A stretch of 64,000 bases of DNA from a virus. The notes under the pieces were generated by a model. The model was not told the origin of the DNA. It saw only the letters and a program-made list of their open reading frames with translations, and did no database searches. The stretch lies in the IMG/VR virus record IMGVR_UViG_3300034105_004893, positions 101,208 through 165,207 of that record. The stretch is one strand, 5' to 3'. Shown here piece after piece: positions 1-8,917 of this stretch. The first letter of the stretch is position 1. Every line of letters begins with the position of its first letter. The position numbers and the translations under genes were made by a program.

Positions 1-1908
1 GGTGATGGAAGCGAGTGCGATCCTGCTTGTGGCAATGGATTAACCTGTTGTGATACACAATGCGTAGACACGCAAACTGACAGTGCCAATTGCGGTGGTT
101 GTGGTGGCGGTCCTTGTGCTGCTGGCGAGGCTTGCAAAGATGGAGTTTGCACAGGATGTACGCCTCCATGTGCCGATGGTGAATCGTGCTGCGAAGGTGG
201 AACGACATGCTGCGAAACTTGCTGTGCTGACGCATGTTGTCCAACTGGTCAATCATGTGTTGATGGAGTGTGTGCCACATGCGAACCACCTTGTACTGCT
301 GGACAAACCTGCTGTGGAGGATCATGTTGTGATGCTGGAATAATATGCTGTGACCAAACATGTTGTGCTGAAGGTGAGTTCTGCGAAAACGGAAGTTGTG
401 CAACATGCAACCCAGTGTGCTATCCAGACGAGACATGCTGCGATGCAACATGCGTTAGGTGGCAATGTGGAGAATGCCCAAATGCATGTGCTTCTGCTGA
501 AATAGTTTGTTGCGGTTTGCCGGGTCAAGAAGTATGTTGTCCTGAAGGTCAAACTTGTGTTGAGAATGCGTGTTACGGATGTACACCTCCTTGTTCCGAA
601 AGTCAGGATTGTTGCGATGAGGTATGCACAGAAGTTGGAACAGACACAAATTGTTCGGGTTGTGGTGACGCTTGTGGAGAAGGAACAAAATGCTGCGATA
701 AAGTGTGTACTGCTACTGGAACTGACACAAACTGTTCGGATTGTGGCGATGCTTGTGCCGAAGGTCAGAGTTGTTGTGATGATGTATGCACAGAAATTGG
801 AACCGACACAAATTGTTCGGGTTGTGGTGATGCTTGCACAGACGGAAAATGTTGTGAGGGAGTGTGCAAAGAAACACAAACCGACAATGAAAATTGTGGC
901 GATTGCGAAAATGTATGTAATACAGCAGAAGGTGAAAAATGTGTTGCTGGAGTATGTGTTACTTGTGATCCACCTTGTACTGGACTTGATGTATGTTGTG
1001 ATTTAACATGCTGCAAAGTTTGTTGCGGTCCAGAAGGTAGTAAGACATGCTGTGCTGAAGGAAAAATCTGTTTAAATGGTCAGTGTAGCGGTTGTGAACC
1101 AGAATGTACAGAACCTGGACAAACTTGTTGCACCAATCCTAATCAGCCTAATCCTACAGAGGAGGAACCAAGTCCACCAATAGGACAATGTTGCCCTGCT
1201 GGAGTTCTTTGTTGTGCTGGTGGATGCTGCCCTAATGAAAATTTTTACTGTTGTGATAACAAAGTATGTTGCTTCAATGATCGTGCTTGTTGCAATGGAG
1301 TTTGCTGTGCTGAAGGTAAATTCTGCAATAATGGCGTGTGTGCTGATTGTAATCCAACATGCTACTCTGATGAAAAATGTTGTCCTGGAACTACTGGTAG
1401 CGGGGAATGTATTAGGTGGCAATGTGGCGATTGCCCAAATGCATGTACACGATTCCAAACATGCACCAATAATGTTTGTTGCGATGCAGTAACGGAGGGT
1501 CCACTATCAGGGCAAACTGGTGTAGGTTGCGGAACTGTTTGTTGCGACCCCGGTATCACATGTTGCCGAGACATTTGTTGTTTAGACCCTGACGAAGAAT
1601 GTTGCGATGGCTTTTGCGTAAATACCAATTCTATCGACAATAATAATTGCGGAGGTTGTGGCCAGCCATGTGTCGCTCCAGCAACTTGTTGTAATGGTTC
1701 GTGTAGAACAGTTTTTGCAGACACTTCTAGTTGCGGAAGTTGCGGGAATACATGTTCACTTGGAATGCTTTGCTGCCCTGATAACGGTGGCTGCGTTTAC
1801 CCATCGTATTTAAATTGTGGTAGTTGCGGAAATGAATGTGAAGTAGGACAATCATGTTGCCCAGATGAACAAGGCGGTCACACATGCTTGGCTCAAGGTT
1901 CATGTTAA
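1..1908 (+). CDS. Cys-rich repeat protein, 5' end outside window
   Basis: The frame is open from the first base to TAA at 1906-1908, giving 635 visible residues, so the true start lies to the left. The protein is made of short Cys-rich modules with CC pairs, NCGGCG/NCSGCGDAC-type motifs and CxxGxxC spacing, repeated about every 25-40 residues. A pair of near-copies (RWQCG..CPNAC) occurs near residues 153 and 472. No membrane segment or catalytic motif is visible. Such modules are typical of secreted, disulfide-stabilised surface proteins, for example in Myxococcota; that comparison is from general knowledge. A surface or fibre role is inferred. A strong terminator follows directly. Confidence 0.8.
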   Translation, partial: GDGSECDPACGNGLTCCDTQCVDTQTDSANCGGCGGGPCAAGEACKDGVCTGCTPPCADGESCCEGGTTCCETCCADACCPTGQSCVDGVCATCEPPCTAGQTCCGGSCCDAGIICCDQTCCAEGEFCENGSCATCNPVCYPDETCCDATCVRWQCGECPNACASAEIVCCGLPGQEVCCPEGQTCVENACYGCTPPCSESQDCCDEVCTEVGTDTNCSGCGDACGEGTKCCDKVCTATGTDTNCSDCGDACAEGQSCCDDVCTEIGTDTNCSGCGDACTDGKCCEGVCKETQTDNENCGDCENVCNTAEGEKCVAGVCVTCDPPCTGLDVCCDLTCCKVCCGPEGSKTCCAEGKICLNGQCSGCEPECTEPGQTCCTNPNQPNPTEEEPSPPIGQCCPAGVLCCAGGCCPNENFYCCDNKVCCFNDRACCNGVCCAEGKFCNNGVCADCNPTCYSDEKCCPGTTGSGECIRWQCGDCPNACTRFQTCTNNVCCDAVTEGPLSGQTGVGCGTVCCDPGITCCRDICCLDPDEECCDGFCVNTNSIDNNNCGGCGQPCVAPATCCNGSCRTVFADTSSCGSCGNTCSLGMLCCPDNGGCVYPSYLNCGSCGNECEVGQSCCPDEQGGHTCLAQGSC

Positions 1909-1910
1909 AA

Positions 1911-1937
1911 AAACAGGCTTGATTTTCAAGCCTGTTT
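1911..1937. terminator. Rho-independent terminator, bidirectional
   Basis: A perfect 11-bp stem (AAACAGGCTTG / CAAGCCTGTTT) with a 5-base loop is followed by a T run on the plus strand and preceded by an A run. It lies between the convergent ends of the Cys-rich gene and the long minus-strand gene group, so it probably ends both transcripts. Confidence 0.9.
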
Positions 1938-1960
1938 TTTTCTTTAATTTAGAATTTTTT

Positions 1961-2263
1961 CTATTCTTTGTAGGCTACCCATCGGTTACGAACAAATAAA
2001 AGATTTGCAAAAAAACCGCAAAAGGCAGAAATGAGATTTTCCGCAAACGGAACATATAGTTCGCCTACCGGATTAAGCACGAATGAAATTCCCAATGAAA
2101 ACCAAAAACTGCTGCATTCATGACAAAGCATTGGAACATTGACATATGGTATCTTGGCTACCAAGTTTCTAAATGGTCTTGCAACATCGGTGTCGGACCA
2201 AGCATAAGCGACACCAAGACATGTGACTAAATAAATCAAAAATATCATAGGAAATAGACCCAC
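1961..2263 (-). CDS. Small membrane protein
   Basis: 100 residues with a hydrophobic N-terminus and two further hydrophobic stretches near residues 50-65 and 75-92, so two or three membrane segments. A CHEC motif precedes SSFWFS, reminiscent of small phage membrane proteins of the DUF1360 kind, but this match is not certain. The reading frame starts at GTG and overlaps the upstream gene by 19 bp; an ATG five codons in (MIFLIY) is an alternative start. It is the last gene of the minus-strand group and runs into the terminator at 1911-1937. Function unknown. Confidence 0.6.
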   Translation of the reverse strand: MGLFPMIFLIYLVTCLGVAYAWSDTDVARPFRNLVAKIPYVNVPMLCHECSSFWFSLGISFVLNPVGELYVPFAENLISAFCGFFANLLFVRNRWVAYKE

Positions 2264-2664
2264 ATATAATCAAATTCTCGAACAACGGAGAAACTTCTAA
2301 ATGTTTTTCCAGTAATAGTCTTGTTGAAATTAGCCCAAGCCTCATCACCAAGCTGAACCTTGAAGACTTTGCCTACAATTGAATTATTGACTCTTTTTAG
2401 CTTAATAGCTTCGAGTTCCTTGACTATCGCAGCCTTGTCCTTGTAATACTTTTCCAAGATATTTGGATCAGCAGTTACTTTATCGGAAAAGAACTTGCCA
2501 ACCTTGCCCCTGCATGAACAGTTTGGGTTGGTCTTTAATGTTGTTAGGTCGGCAAGAATATCTGGGAATTCCGCCTTTAATTCAGCGAATAAAGTTTCAT
2601 CCTTGATGATCATATAAATAAGATCTGGCATCGTACCTAGATCTACAGTGATTGTAGTTTCCAT
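2245..2664 (-). CDS. Hypothetical protein, 139 aa
   Basis: Soluble, charged, largely helical protein, with Cys residues in NCSCRGK near residue 50. I do not recognise a family. It begins with ATG (METTITVDL) after an AT-rich gap of about 50 bp that separates it from the DnaE fragment, and its 3' end overlaps the next gene by 19 bp, which suggests coupled translation. Confidence 0.6.
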   Translation of the reverse strand: METTITVDLGTMPDLIYMIIKDETLFAELKAEFPDILADLTTLKTNPNCSCRGKVGKFFSDKVTADPNILEKYYKDKAAIVKELEAIKLKRVNNSIVGKVFKVQLGDEAWANFNKTITGKTFRSFSVVREFDYMWVYFL

Positions 2665-2715
2665 AAAATTAATATAGTTTTATATTTTTATTTTTTTGAT
2701 TTTTAAAAATATTTT

Positions 2716-4102
2716 TTATAAATCAAAACAAATAGATCTACCGCCTCTAGCCTCAGACATGAATCGACTAAACAAAAGACCTTCAAATACTGGATCAACA
2801 TCAGTAATTCCAAGACAATAGCAAATCAAAGAACCACAAGCACTTCCCCTGCCTGGCCCCACAGCTTGAGTTCCATCACCACCTATATTCTCTTTGCACC
2901 ACTTTCTTGCCTCATCAGTCATCATTTTTTGAATAAGAAAATATGTACTAAATCCTTTTCGAGTAATAAGACTTAATTCTTCAATTATTCTGTCTTTATA
3001 TTCTTTGGTCTTAGGCAAGTTTCTCTGCTTGAATCCTTGTATGACTAAATCTTTAAGCTTTTCGTCACAATCAGGCAAAATTGGTAATTTTAAACTTCTA
3101 TCAAGTTCAACTCCTTTTGCCATTCTGCAAATCTCTACTGTATTCTTTTTAGCTTCACAAAAAATTTCATATGGAATAACATCACTATAATCTTTAGCCC
3201 ATTTTTCGTTAAGTTCTTCCTCTGACTTCATCCATAAGTTGGCATCTTGCAATTCAAAAAAGTCTTTCATGGCATCTTCTTTCATTGCCTTTTGAATTTC
3301 TTGAATTGTTCTATTTGTCTGTACCATTAACATAAGTCTTTGAAAGTGACTATCTTCCTTTCGACAATAATGACAATCATTTGTAAGAATTATTTTTAAT
3401 TTATACTTTTCATAAGCCTTGATGATAAATGCATCATAAGGCTTTTGTTTGACAAAATCTAAAAGCATAATTTCAAGAAAATAATTATCTCTACCAAACA
3501 TCTCAATGTATCTTTCAATCATTTGAAATGCAGCTTCTTCACCACCAGAATCAAATGCTCTACCAACTTCGCTGTTATAGCAACAACTAGTAAAAAACAA
3601 ACCTTCTTTATGTTTCTCAAGTTGTTCGTAATTTACTCTTGGCTTTCTATAAAATCCTTTTGTCCATCCCCAAGATGTAAGTCTTACTAGGTTTTTATAA
3701 CCTATTTCACTATGTGCAATCGCAAGAAGATGTGGACTAGCTCTCAATTCCTTTAATTCTATTTCGTTTAAGTTTTTAGAGAAATTTTGCATGTCTTGCA
3801 AAGAATCACTTGATGGCTGTAACCTATTAACATATAGTTCTGCTGCGAATATAGGAGAAAGTTTGTTTTTACCAAACTTATCACAAATTTTCTCACAAGC
3901 TTTTATTTGTCTTGGAACAGCACCCAACATGCCATGATCACTAATAGTTAAAAAGTTTTGATTGATTTGGGTAGCTCTGAGTGAATATTCCTCACAAGTA
4001 CCAAACCCATCTAAAACAGAAAAATCGGAATAACTAATGAAGGTGGAGATGTTCGAAACCGACAATCTCCACCTTCATTGGAACTCCTTTCATAAATGTC
4101 AT
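2716..4102 (-). CDS. dnaE: DNA polymerase III alpha subunit, N-terminal fragment with frameshifted start
   Basis: PHP domain plus the start of the C-family polymerase core. Visible motifs are SDFSVLDG, ISDHGMLGAV, AHSEIGYKNL, TNDCHY and VGPGRGSACGSL, all in DnaE order. The main frame runs from 4065 and would start at a TTG without a ribosome site. Upstream ATGs at 4102, 4093 and 4078 are in frame with each other, and those at 4102 and 4078 follow Shine-Dalgarno-like AAAGGA and AAAGGAG. They encode FEHLHLH, the missing PHP metal motif, and then stop at TAG (4034-4036). A +1 shift at CAT-TAG joins the two parts. The protein ends in RSICFDL, where DnaE normally continues into the PDxDxD catalytic motif, so the second half of the palm, the fingers and the beta-binding region are absent from the window. 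It may be one half of a split polymerase. Confidence 0.75.
4035..4079 (-). repeat. Perfect 15-bp inverted repeat over the dnaE start
   Basis: AATGAAGGTGGAGAT (minus strand) pairs perfectly with ATCTCCACCTTCATT across a 14-16 base loop. One arm contains the ATG at 4078 and the other encodes HLHLH and ends beside the TAG that interrupts dnaE. It could regulate initiation, stimulate frameshifting, or be the scar of a template-switch mutation. Confidence 0.85.
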
Positions 4103-4118
4103 TGTTCAATCCTTTTGT

Positions 4119-4370
4119 TTACTTCCAGAGTTTATATTTTTCATACACTAGAGCTTCGCAATCCATAATTGCAATTCTTCTAGCGTACTTTCTTGGGGAT
4201 AGGTATATTTTTTCGTCATCTTCATTAGATTCATCAGGCTTTACTTCACGCTCCATTGATATTAAATCATCAAGGATTTCAAGTGCTGTATTTTTTTCTA
4301 TCTGATTAACTTTGTGAAGATGAAAAGCAAAAAACAATAAAAACAAAAAAGGAAAAATTAATTTTTTCAT
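4119..4370 (-). CDS. Small signal-anchored protein
   Basis: 83 residues. The N-terminus MKKLIFPFLFLLFFAF is a strong signal or membrane anchor, followed by an acidic linker (DESNEDDE) and a basic C-terminal part. No lipobox Cys is seen at the expected place. It overlaps the upstream 45-residue membrane protein by 4 bp (ATGA), so the two probably form a translated pair. The arrangement of two small overlapping membrane proteins recalls phage spanin pairs, but there is no direct support. Confidence 0.6.
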   Translation of the reverse strand: MKKLIFPFLFLLFFAFHLHKVNQIEKNTALEILDDLISMEREVKPDESNEDDEKIYLSPRKYARRIAIMDCEALVYEKYKLWK

Positions 4371-4504
4371 TTTTGTTCTTTTTCAAAAAATGAATCATTG
4401 AAAGTGGCCATTTTGTAAATCACTCCCATTGCTACGGCTATTGAAACCAAAAGTATGGAAAATGAACCTACAAAAAATCCAATCCAGAAATTAAGATCAA
4501 ACAT
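4367..4504 (-). CDS. Small one-pass membrane protein, 45 aa
   Basis: Short frame beginning MFDLNFWIGFFVGSF with one long hydrophobic segment (residues 5-30) and a charged tail ending in KEQK. A clear AAGGAG lies 9 bases before the ATG, and the stop overlaps the next start (ATGA), which supports a real gene despite its size. Function unknown. Confidence 0.65.
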   Translation of the reverse strand: MFDLNFWIGFFVGSFSILLVSIAVAMGVIYKMATFNDSFFEKEQK

Positions 4505-4577
4505 TAATTGCTACTCCTTGTAGTGTGTCAAATCATCCTGATATAATATACCAAAAAAAATATCAAAGTAAACTAAT

Positions 4578-4799
4578 CTATTTTGCTTTGGTTAATGACT
4601 TTTGATCATCTGTTTGAGTTTTCTTCCATTTTTCAAATTCTTCTTGAAGAACTTGAGCCTGTTGCTCTAATTCTTTAAGTTTTGTTTGAGATTTATCGTA
4701 ATAATCTTTTAATTCTTGTTTTAATTTCTTCTTTTCACCATAAATGTCAGACACTTTTTGTGAAAAAGATACAAATTCTTCGCTCAATAGCCAATCCAT
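4578..4799 (-). CDS. Small coiled-coil protein
   Basis: 73 residues. Heptad-rich from about residue 20 to 62 (KKLKQELKDYYDKSQTKLKE and onward), highly charged and without Cys. It starts 8 bp after the SpoVR stop, so it belongs to the prkA-yeaH-spoVR transcript. No family recognised; it may be an accessory or adaptor of that system. Confidence 0.65.
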   Translation of the reverse strand: MDWLLSEEFVSFSQKVSDIYGEKKKLKQELKDYYDKSQTKLKELEQQAQVLQEEFEKWKKTQTDDQKSLTKAK

Positions 4800-4807
4800 A
4801 ATTCACC

Positions 4808-7800
4808 TTACCTTTTTGCTCGTATTCTTACATTTAAAGGATCATTGTCAAAACACTCAAAAACGATTTCGCTCCCATCATGACCTTTGGTCGATAGAAA
4901 CACATCGTTTTGCCAAATAAACCTTAAAGAACAAAGAACATCACGAACATAAGGCTCGTATAGTGTTCTTCCCTCATAATTATGCTCCAACATAAGATAA
5001 CCTTTGCCACGATAATTTGGCTCAGTCAATCTAATATCTGGCAATCCACCATTAACATGCCTTGCCATAAGGAGTTTTTTTATTTTTTTATATTCATGAC
5101 TTTCCAAGATTGTATCACCACTTGGATATTTTTTATATTCAAAATATTCTTGCTCTCTGCAAAAATCTTCAGTAAAAAATTCATGTATCAAAGTTAGATC
5201 ATCGTAATACTTTCTAACTTCAAATATTTTTTCTTTTCCTAATTTTGCATTTGTATCCCAATTTTCTTTTTTGGTTGAATTTGTGCAATCATCCCATTCA
5301 GTTCCAAATTGGCCTTTATCCCATCTTTTTCTTATGTCCGAAAGAAGATTATAGCCTAGCTTATATGGATTAGTGCTATATTTTCCTCCAAGAACACCCA
5401 TCTTATGTGCAGCATATTCTATGATTCCATCATCATGTGTTTTCTGGCCCAATGAAACATAACCCTGTTCTGCCATAATGACATGGTCGGTCATACTATT
5501 ATGATTCATAAATCCACAAGCCGAATATCGATGACTTGTTTCTACTGTAATGTCATACACTGTATCTTTTCCAATTTTTTCGATAGAAATAATTTCATCT
5601 TCAAGTTTTTGATCAATAAACCATTTATGATTGTCAATATACTTCTTTAACTTTTGCTGTTTTCTAGATAATCCAAAACCTATTTGCTCATAATACTTTA
5701 CCGCTTCCTGTCCGGTTATGCGTACATGCCAACAAGAATCTTTTTGTTTGCGTCTTGTTGATAATATGCAAAAATTCAACAAAACATTTTGTATTTGTCT
5801 GGAAAGAACTTCGCTTGCGGTGGAAAGAATAACACCAGCATCCCCCGCATAACCATCACAATCAAAATACGATCTTACAAAAGAAGCGATAACACTCTTG
5901 GGCGATTTAAGAATAATTTCTGGTATTTGCTTAATCCTAGCACAGACTCCAGTTTTCATTCCCAAATAAACAAGTAGTTCTTCAAGTTCTTTTGAAGTTA
6001 CAGAAATTCTATATCGACCATTTTTAGATGTGTCATCCCAACGAGATTTACAATCTATATTAAATAATTTCTTTGTAAGACGAATATAATTATCAGCTTG
6101 ATCTTTATCTCCAGTTGTTAAGCCAAGAGTTCTCTTGCTTTTAGATATATGACCATCTCCAATCATATATCCAACAAATGAAGCAAATTCTTCATCCATA
6201 GAAAAAGGTAAAGATATACATTTTCTTTTATTTCTCATGCATGTCATAGACTGATCATCATATTGCTTGAGCAATTTGTCTAAATTGTCATTTTTTTCTT
6301 CACCTTTATAATGATATTTTCTATAAACGACTTGAGACATAGTCGCTGATGCTTTTTTACAGATTTGCTTCAATTCTATCCTTTTATTGGGCAATTTATA
6401 ATCGATTTTTTGATATTTTTTCGTCCAAATATTTGAAAACGATATTTTAACTTTTTCTCCTACATTCATTTTATCAAGACGAACCCAATCATTATCACCC
6501 ATAACTCTATGATTATTTGAACCCTCAAAAACATATCCTCTTCTAGTTTCAATCCTATAAACATCACGATTTTCAAAAGTGAACCAATTTGTCACATTTC
6601 TAGATTTTTCACCATCATAAACCATAACAGGCAACTTTTTATCAACAATTTCACCTAATGTCAAAATGCCCATATTTGTAGATACAAGAGAATCTCTTCG
6701 TCCGCAAGCCCACCCCTCGTTTAATACCTTGGTTTGTCTCTGTGGGAAAAAATAAATTGATTCCTCATAGATCATAGACATAATATCTTGCTGCCATGGC
6801 TTCAATGGAGCATTATCACGCAAGAATCCAAAAACATCTTTAACTGGTTCAATAAAAAATCCAAGCTCTTCTGCCAAATCTTTATCTTTAACCTTTTCGT
6901 TTTCTTTATCTTTAAAATCTTTGGTGTTGATATAAGAATCCATATAAAGTCTATCATTGCCAACTTTTAGTCGCCTTGGAAAACGATAATTTTTTTTATC
7001 AATAATGTTTTTATCTTTAATTACTTTTTGATGCCAAGCTGATGCACCATCAATTAAATTGTCGATGCGAAGCAAATAATCAAGAAATTCAGTAACCTTT
7101 TCTTTACCCCATCTAGCCATATATTTTCTTATACGACTCGCATGATTCGCCATGTTATTCAACATATTTGTGTCAGTGGCAGAAAAATGAATATTATTTT
7201 TAAAGAAATCATTATGACCAGTAGCGTGAGCGATAACTGTCAAATGATCCAATAGAGTATTGCTATCTAAGCAATAGATGTAGCAAGGTGATGTATTATG
7301 GGTAATCAATCCATATGCAATAAAATCATGAGAATCATGATCCAATGCAATATCAACAGTTTCGATCTCATCTCCATCAACAACATGCTCAACAACAAAT
7401 AAAGGATTTGAAATAATATCTTTAATTTCATTTGGAACACTTAATCCTTGATTTTCTGCTCTTTGTACAAATGAAGAAAAAGAATTAATCCCAACTTTTT
7501 GTTTCTCGAACATTTTAATTGAATAACCAAGACTATGGTTGTTATATGTTGTGATTCCTACACTTTTTGCCCACATAATCAATTGTCGTTGAATGTAAGG
7601 CAACTCCATTCCAGAACTACGACAAAATTTTCTATCAAGTAATTTTTTAAGTAATTCTTGCTTATAGTTAAGCACAAAACCTATTCTATTGTAAAATTTA
7701 TTTTCAGCCCAAATTCCCTTAATTTTAACAACATTAATATATTTTTGATCACCTTTTTTACCCTTGCCATTTTTCAATGTTTTTAAATTAGAAAGAATTC

Positions 7801-8917
7801 CCATTTCCGAAAGCATAATCTGAACATCATCTGCCAATTTCTTATTATAACAACTAAAACCAACATGGTCAGCTACATAGCCATCAGTATCGAACAAACC
7901 ACGAATAAAAGCACATCTATAGGCAGGAGGAGACTTCCAAATAATATCTGGAATTATTTTTTCCTTAAATGTTTTACCTTTCTTTAAACCAATCGAATTA
8001 ACAAAATCAACTGCGTTTTTTGAGCATAATGTTACATTGAAACAATTTGGTTTTTCGTAAATCTCTGCAACAACTCCAAATACCTTTTTAAATAAATCTA
8101 CAACATGTTCTGCATATGTCCTGTGTTTTTTACCAACAGCAACGGTTAACATATTTTCAGCAGACTTTACTCCTATCGACCCATCTCCAACCAAAATTCC
8201 AAGAAGTTCCGCCAATTCTATCGTAATATGATTCGGTGGATAAATTTCTTTAATACAATGCCTAATGTTGGGCCTTGTTGATTCAAAAACTTGTTCGGAT
8301 GACCAATCAATTCTTGGTGCATCCCAATTACTTTCATATGAATCAGTTCCTACAAAAATATCACCAGATACAACATCCGATGCTTTTTTCCAGATTAAAC
8401 CATTATTAGAAAGAACACGCCATTTGTGATTTGGCGTACATACTAATGTTTGGCCATCTTTCAAACAAATTTTCTTAGTTTTAGAAGCGTTTTGTCTCTT
8501 TGTCGCAACAACATTCCTAGTTTCATTACCAACAATAACTTGATCGCCTACCTTCACATCTCCAGCTATAATTGTACCACGCTTAGTCAAAACTGGAGCA
8601 TTAAGTTCACAGCAATTGATTACCATTTCATATATCTTATGCATTTGATTTTCATATCCACGCTGCAATTCTTCATATTGCATGCCAAACGACCAATGTG
8701 GATATCGTACTGGAAAACCACCATAAGCTGCTACTTCAGAGATTTCATCGTAGGTAAGAAGTTGCACTACAGTTGGATAAAAGTCTAAACCCCAATCTCT
8801 ACAAACATTCAAAATTATTTGAGCATGTTCTTTTAATTGTTTTGGAAGTTGAACACCAGGAATAGTGTTATCGCCAATAAGAAGAGAAGAGCCATGCATA
8901 AACTTGTTAGAAGACAT
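4808..8917 (-). CDS. spoVR: SpoVR/YcgB family protein interrupted by two inteins
   Basis: 1369-residue precursor. The extein pieces (residues 1-101, 542-737 and 1141-1369, total 526) match the usual SpoVR length of about 500. Conserved blocks are IYEMVIN joined to TSPCYIY, VIAHATGHNDFFKNN, KVLNEGWA joined to SMTDH, and KLGYNLLSDIRKRWD. Inteins occupy 102-541 and 738-1140; both start with Cys and end in HN before Thr or Ser, the standard class 1 splice chemistry. SpoVR (first named from B. subtilis cortex formation; YcgB in E. coli) commonly travels with PrkA and YeaH/YhbH, exactly the genes upstream here. The start overlaps yeaH by 11 bp. Its biochemical role is still poorly understood. Confidence 0.93.
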   Translation of the reverse strand: MSSNKFMHGSSLLIGDNTIPGVQLPKQLKEHAQIILNVCRDWGLDFYPTVVQLLTYDEISEVAAYGGFPVRYPHWSFGMQYEELQRGYENQMHKIYEMVINCCELNAPVLTKRGTIIAGDVKVGDQVIVGNETRNVVATKRQNASKTKKICLKDGQTLVCTPNHKWRVLSNNGLIWKKASDVVSGDIFVGTDSYESNWDAPRIDWSSEQVFESTRPNIRHCIKEIYPPNHITIELAELLGILVGDGSIGVKSAENMLTVAVGKKHRTYAEHVVDLFKKVFGVVAEIYEKPNCFNVTLCSKNAVDFVNSIGLKKGKTFKEKIIPDIIWKSPPAYRCAFIRGLFDTDGYVADHVGFSCYNKKLADDVQIMLSEMGILSNLKTLKNGKGKKGDQKYINVVKIKGIWAENKFYNRIGFVLNYKQELLKKLLDRKFCRSSGMELPYIQRQLIMWAKSVGITTYNNHSLGYSIKMFEKQKVGINSFSSFVQRAENQGLSVPNEIKDIISNPLFVVEHVVDGDEIETVDIALDHDSHDFIAYGLITHNTSPCYIYCLDSNTLLDHLTVIAHATGHNDFFKNNIHFSATDTNMLNNMANHASRIRKYMARWGKEKVTEFLDYLLRIDNLIDGASAWHQKVIKDKNIIDKKNYRFPRRLKVGNDRLYMDSYINTKDFKDKENEKVKDKDLAEELGFFIEPVKDVFGFLRDNAPLKPWQQDIMSMIYEESIYFFPQRQTKVLNEGWACGRRDSLVSTNMGILTLGEIVDKKLPVMVYDGEKSRNVTNWFTFENRDVYRIETRRGYVFEGSNNHRVMGDNDWVRLDKMNVGEKVKISFSNIWTKKYQKIDYKLPNKRIELKQICKKASATMSQVVYRKYHYKGEEKNDNLDKLLKQYDDQSMTCMRNKRKCISLPFSMDEEFASFVGYMIGDGHISKSKRTLGLTTGDKDQADNYIRLTKKLFNIDCKSRWDDTSKNGRYRISVTSKELEELLVYLGMKTGVCARIKQIPEIILKSPKSVIASFVRSYFDCDGYAGDAGVILSTASEVLSRQIQNVLLNFCILSTRRKQKDSCWHVRITGQEAVKYYEQIGFGLSRKQQKLKKYIDNHKWFIDQKLEDEIISIEKIGKDTVYDITVETSHRYSACGFMNHNSMTDHVIMAEQGYVSLGQKTHDDGIIEYAAHKMGVLGGKYSTNPYKLGYNLLSDIRKRWDKGQFGTEWDDCTNSTKKENWDTNAKLGKEKIFEVRKYYDDLTLIHEFFTEDFCREQEYFEYKKYPSGDTILESHEYKKIKKLLMARHVNGGLPDIRLTEPNYRGKGYLMLEHNYEGRTLYEPYVRDVLCSLRFIWQNDVFLSTKGHDGSEIVFECFDNDPLNVRIRAKR
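5498..6706 (-). mobile_element. Intein 2 in SpoVR (403 aa, LAGLIDADG)
   Basis: Residues 738-1140. It begins CGRRDSLVSTNMG and ends GFMNHN, followed by Ser as +1 residue. Block B is GSNNHRVM. LAGLIDADG-type motifs are FVGYMIGDGHIS and FVRSYFDCDGYAG. It sits inside NEGWA-S, one of the most conserved SpoVR blocks. Its sequence differs clearly from intein 1, so the two are probably separate invasions rather than a duplication. Confidence 0.93.
7295..8614 (-). mobile_element. Intein 1 in SpoVR (440 aa, LAGLIDADG)
   Basis: Residues 102-541 of the precursor. It begins CCELNAPVLTKRG and ends GLITHN, followed by Thr as the +1 residue. Splicing block B is TPNHKWRV. Two LAGLIDADG-type motifs are seen, LLGILVGDGSIG and FIRGLFDTDGYVA, each with acidic residues, so the homing nuclease may be active. 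Insertion is in the conserved VIN-T(S/N)P block of SpoVR. Removal restores the expected extein sequence. Confidence 0.93.

Noticed and set aside
322-879. Antisense frame within the Cys-rich gene
   Set aside because: Low-complexity Thr/Ser string opposite Cys codons, without a ribosome site.
4034-4036. TAG recoded as an amino acid (alternative code phage)
   Set aside because: Read-through would enter the wrong frame, and TAG ends other genes here, for example those ending at 36421 and 43796.
4119-4504. Spanin pair
   Set aside because: Two overlapping small membrane proteins fit the shape, but there is no lipobox, no nearby endolysin and no sequence support.
7295-8614. Second Cys of NCCEL as the intein start
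   Set aside because: Using the first Cys restores VIN-TSP, the family sequence; using the second leaves an extra Cys in the extein.
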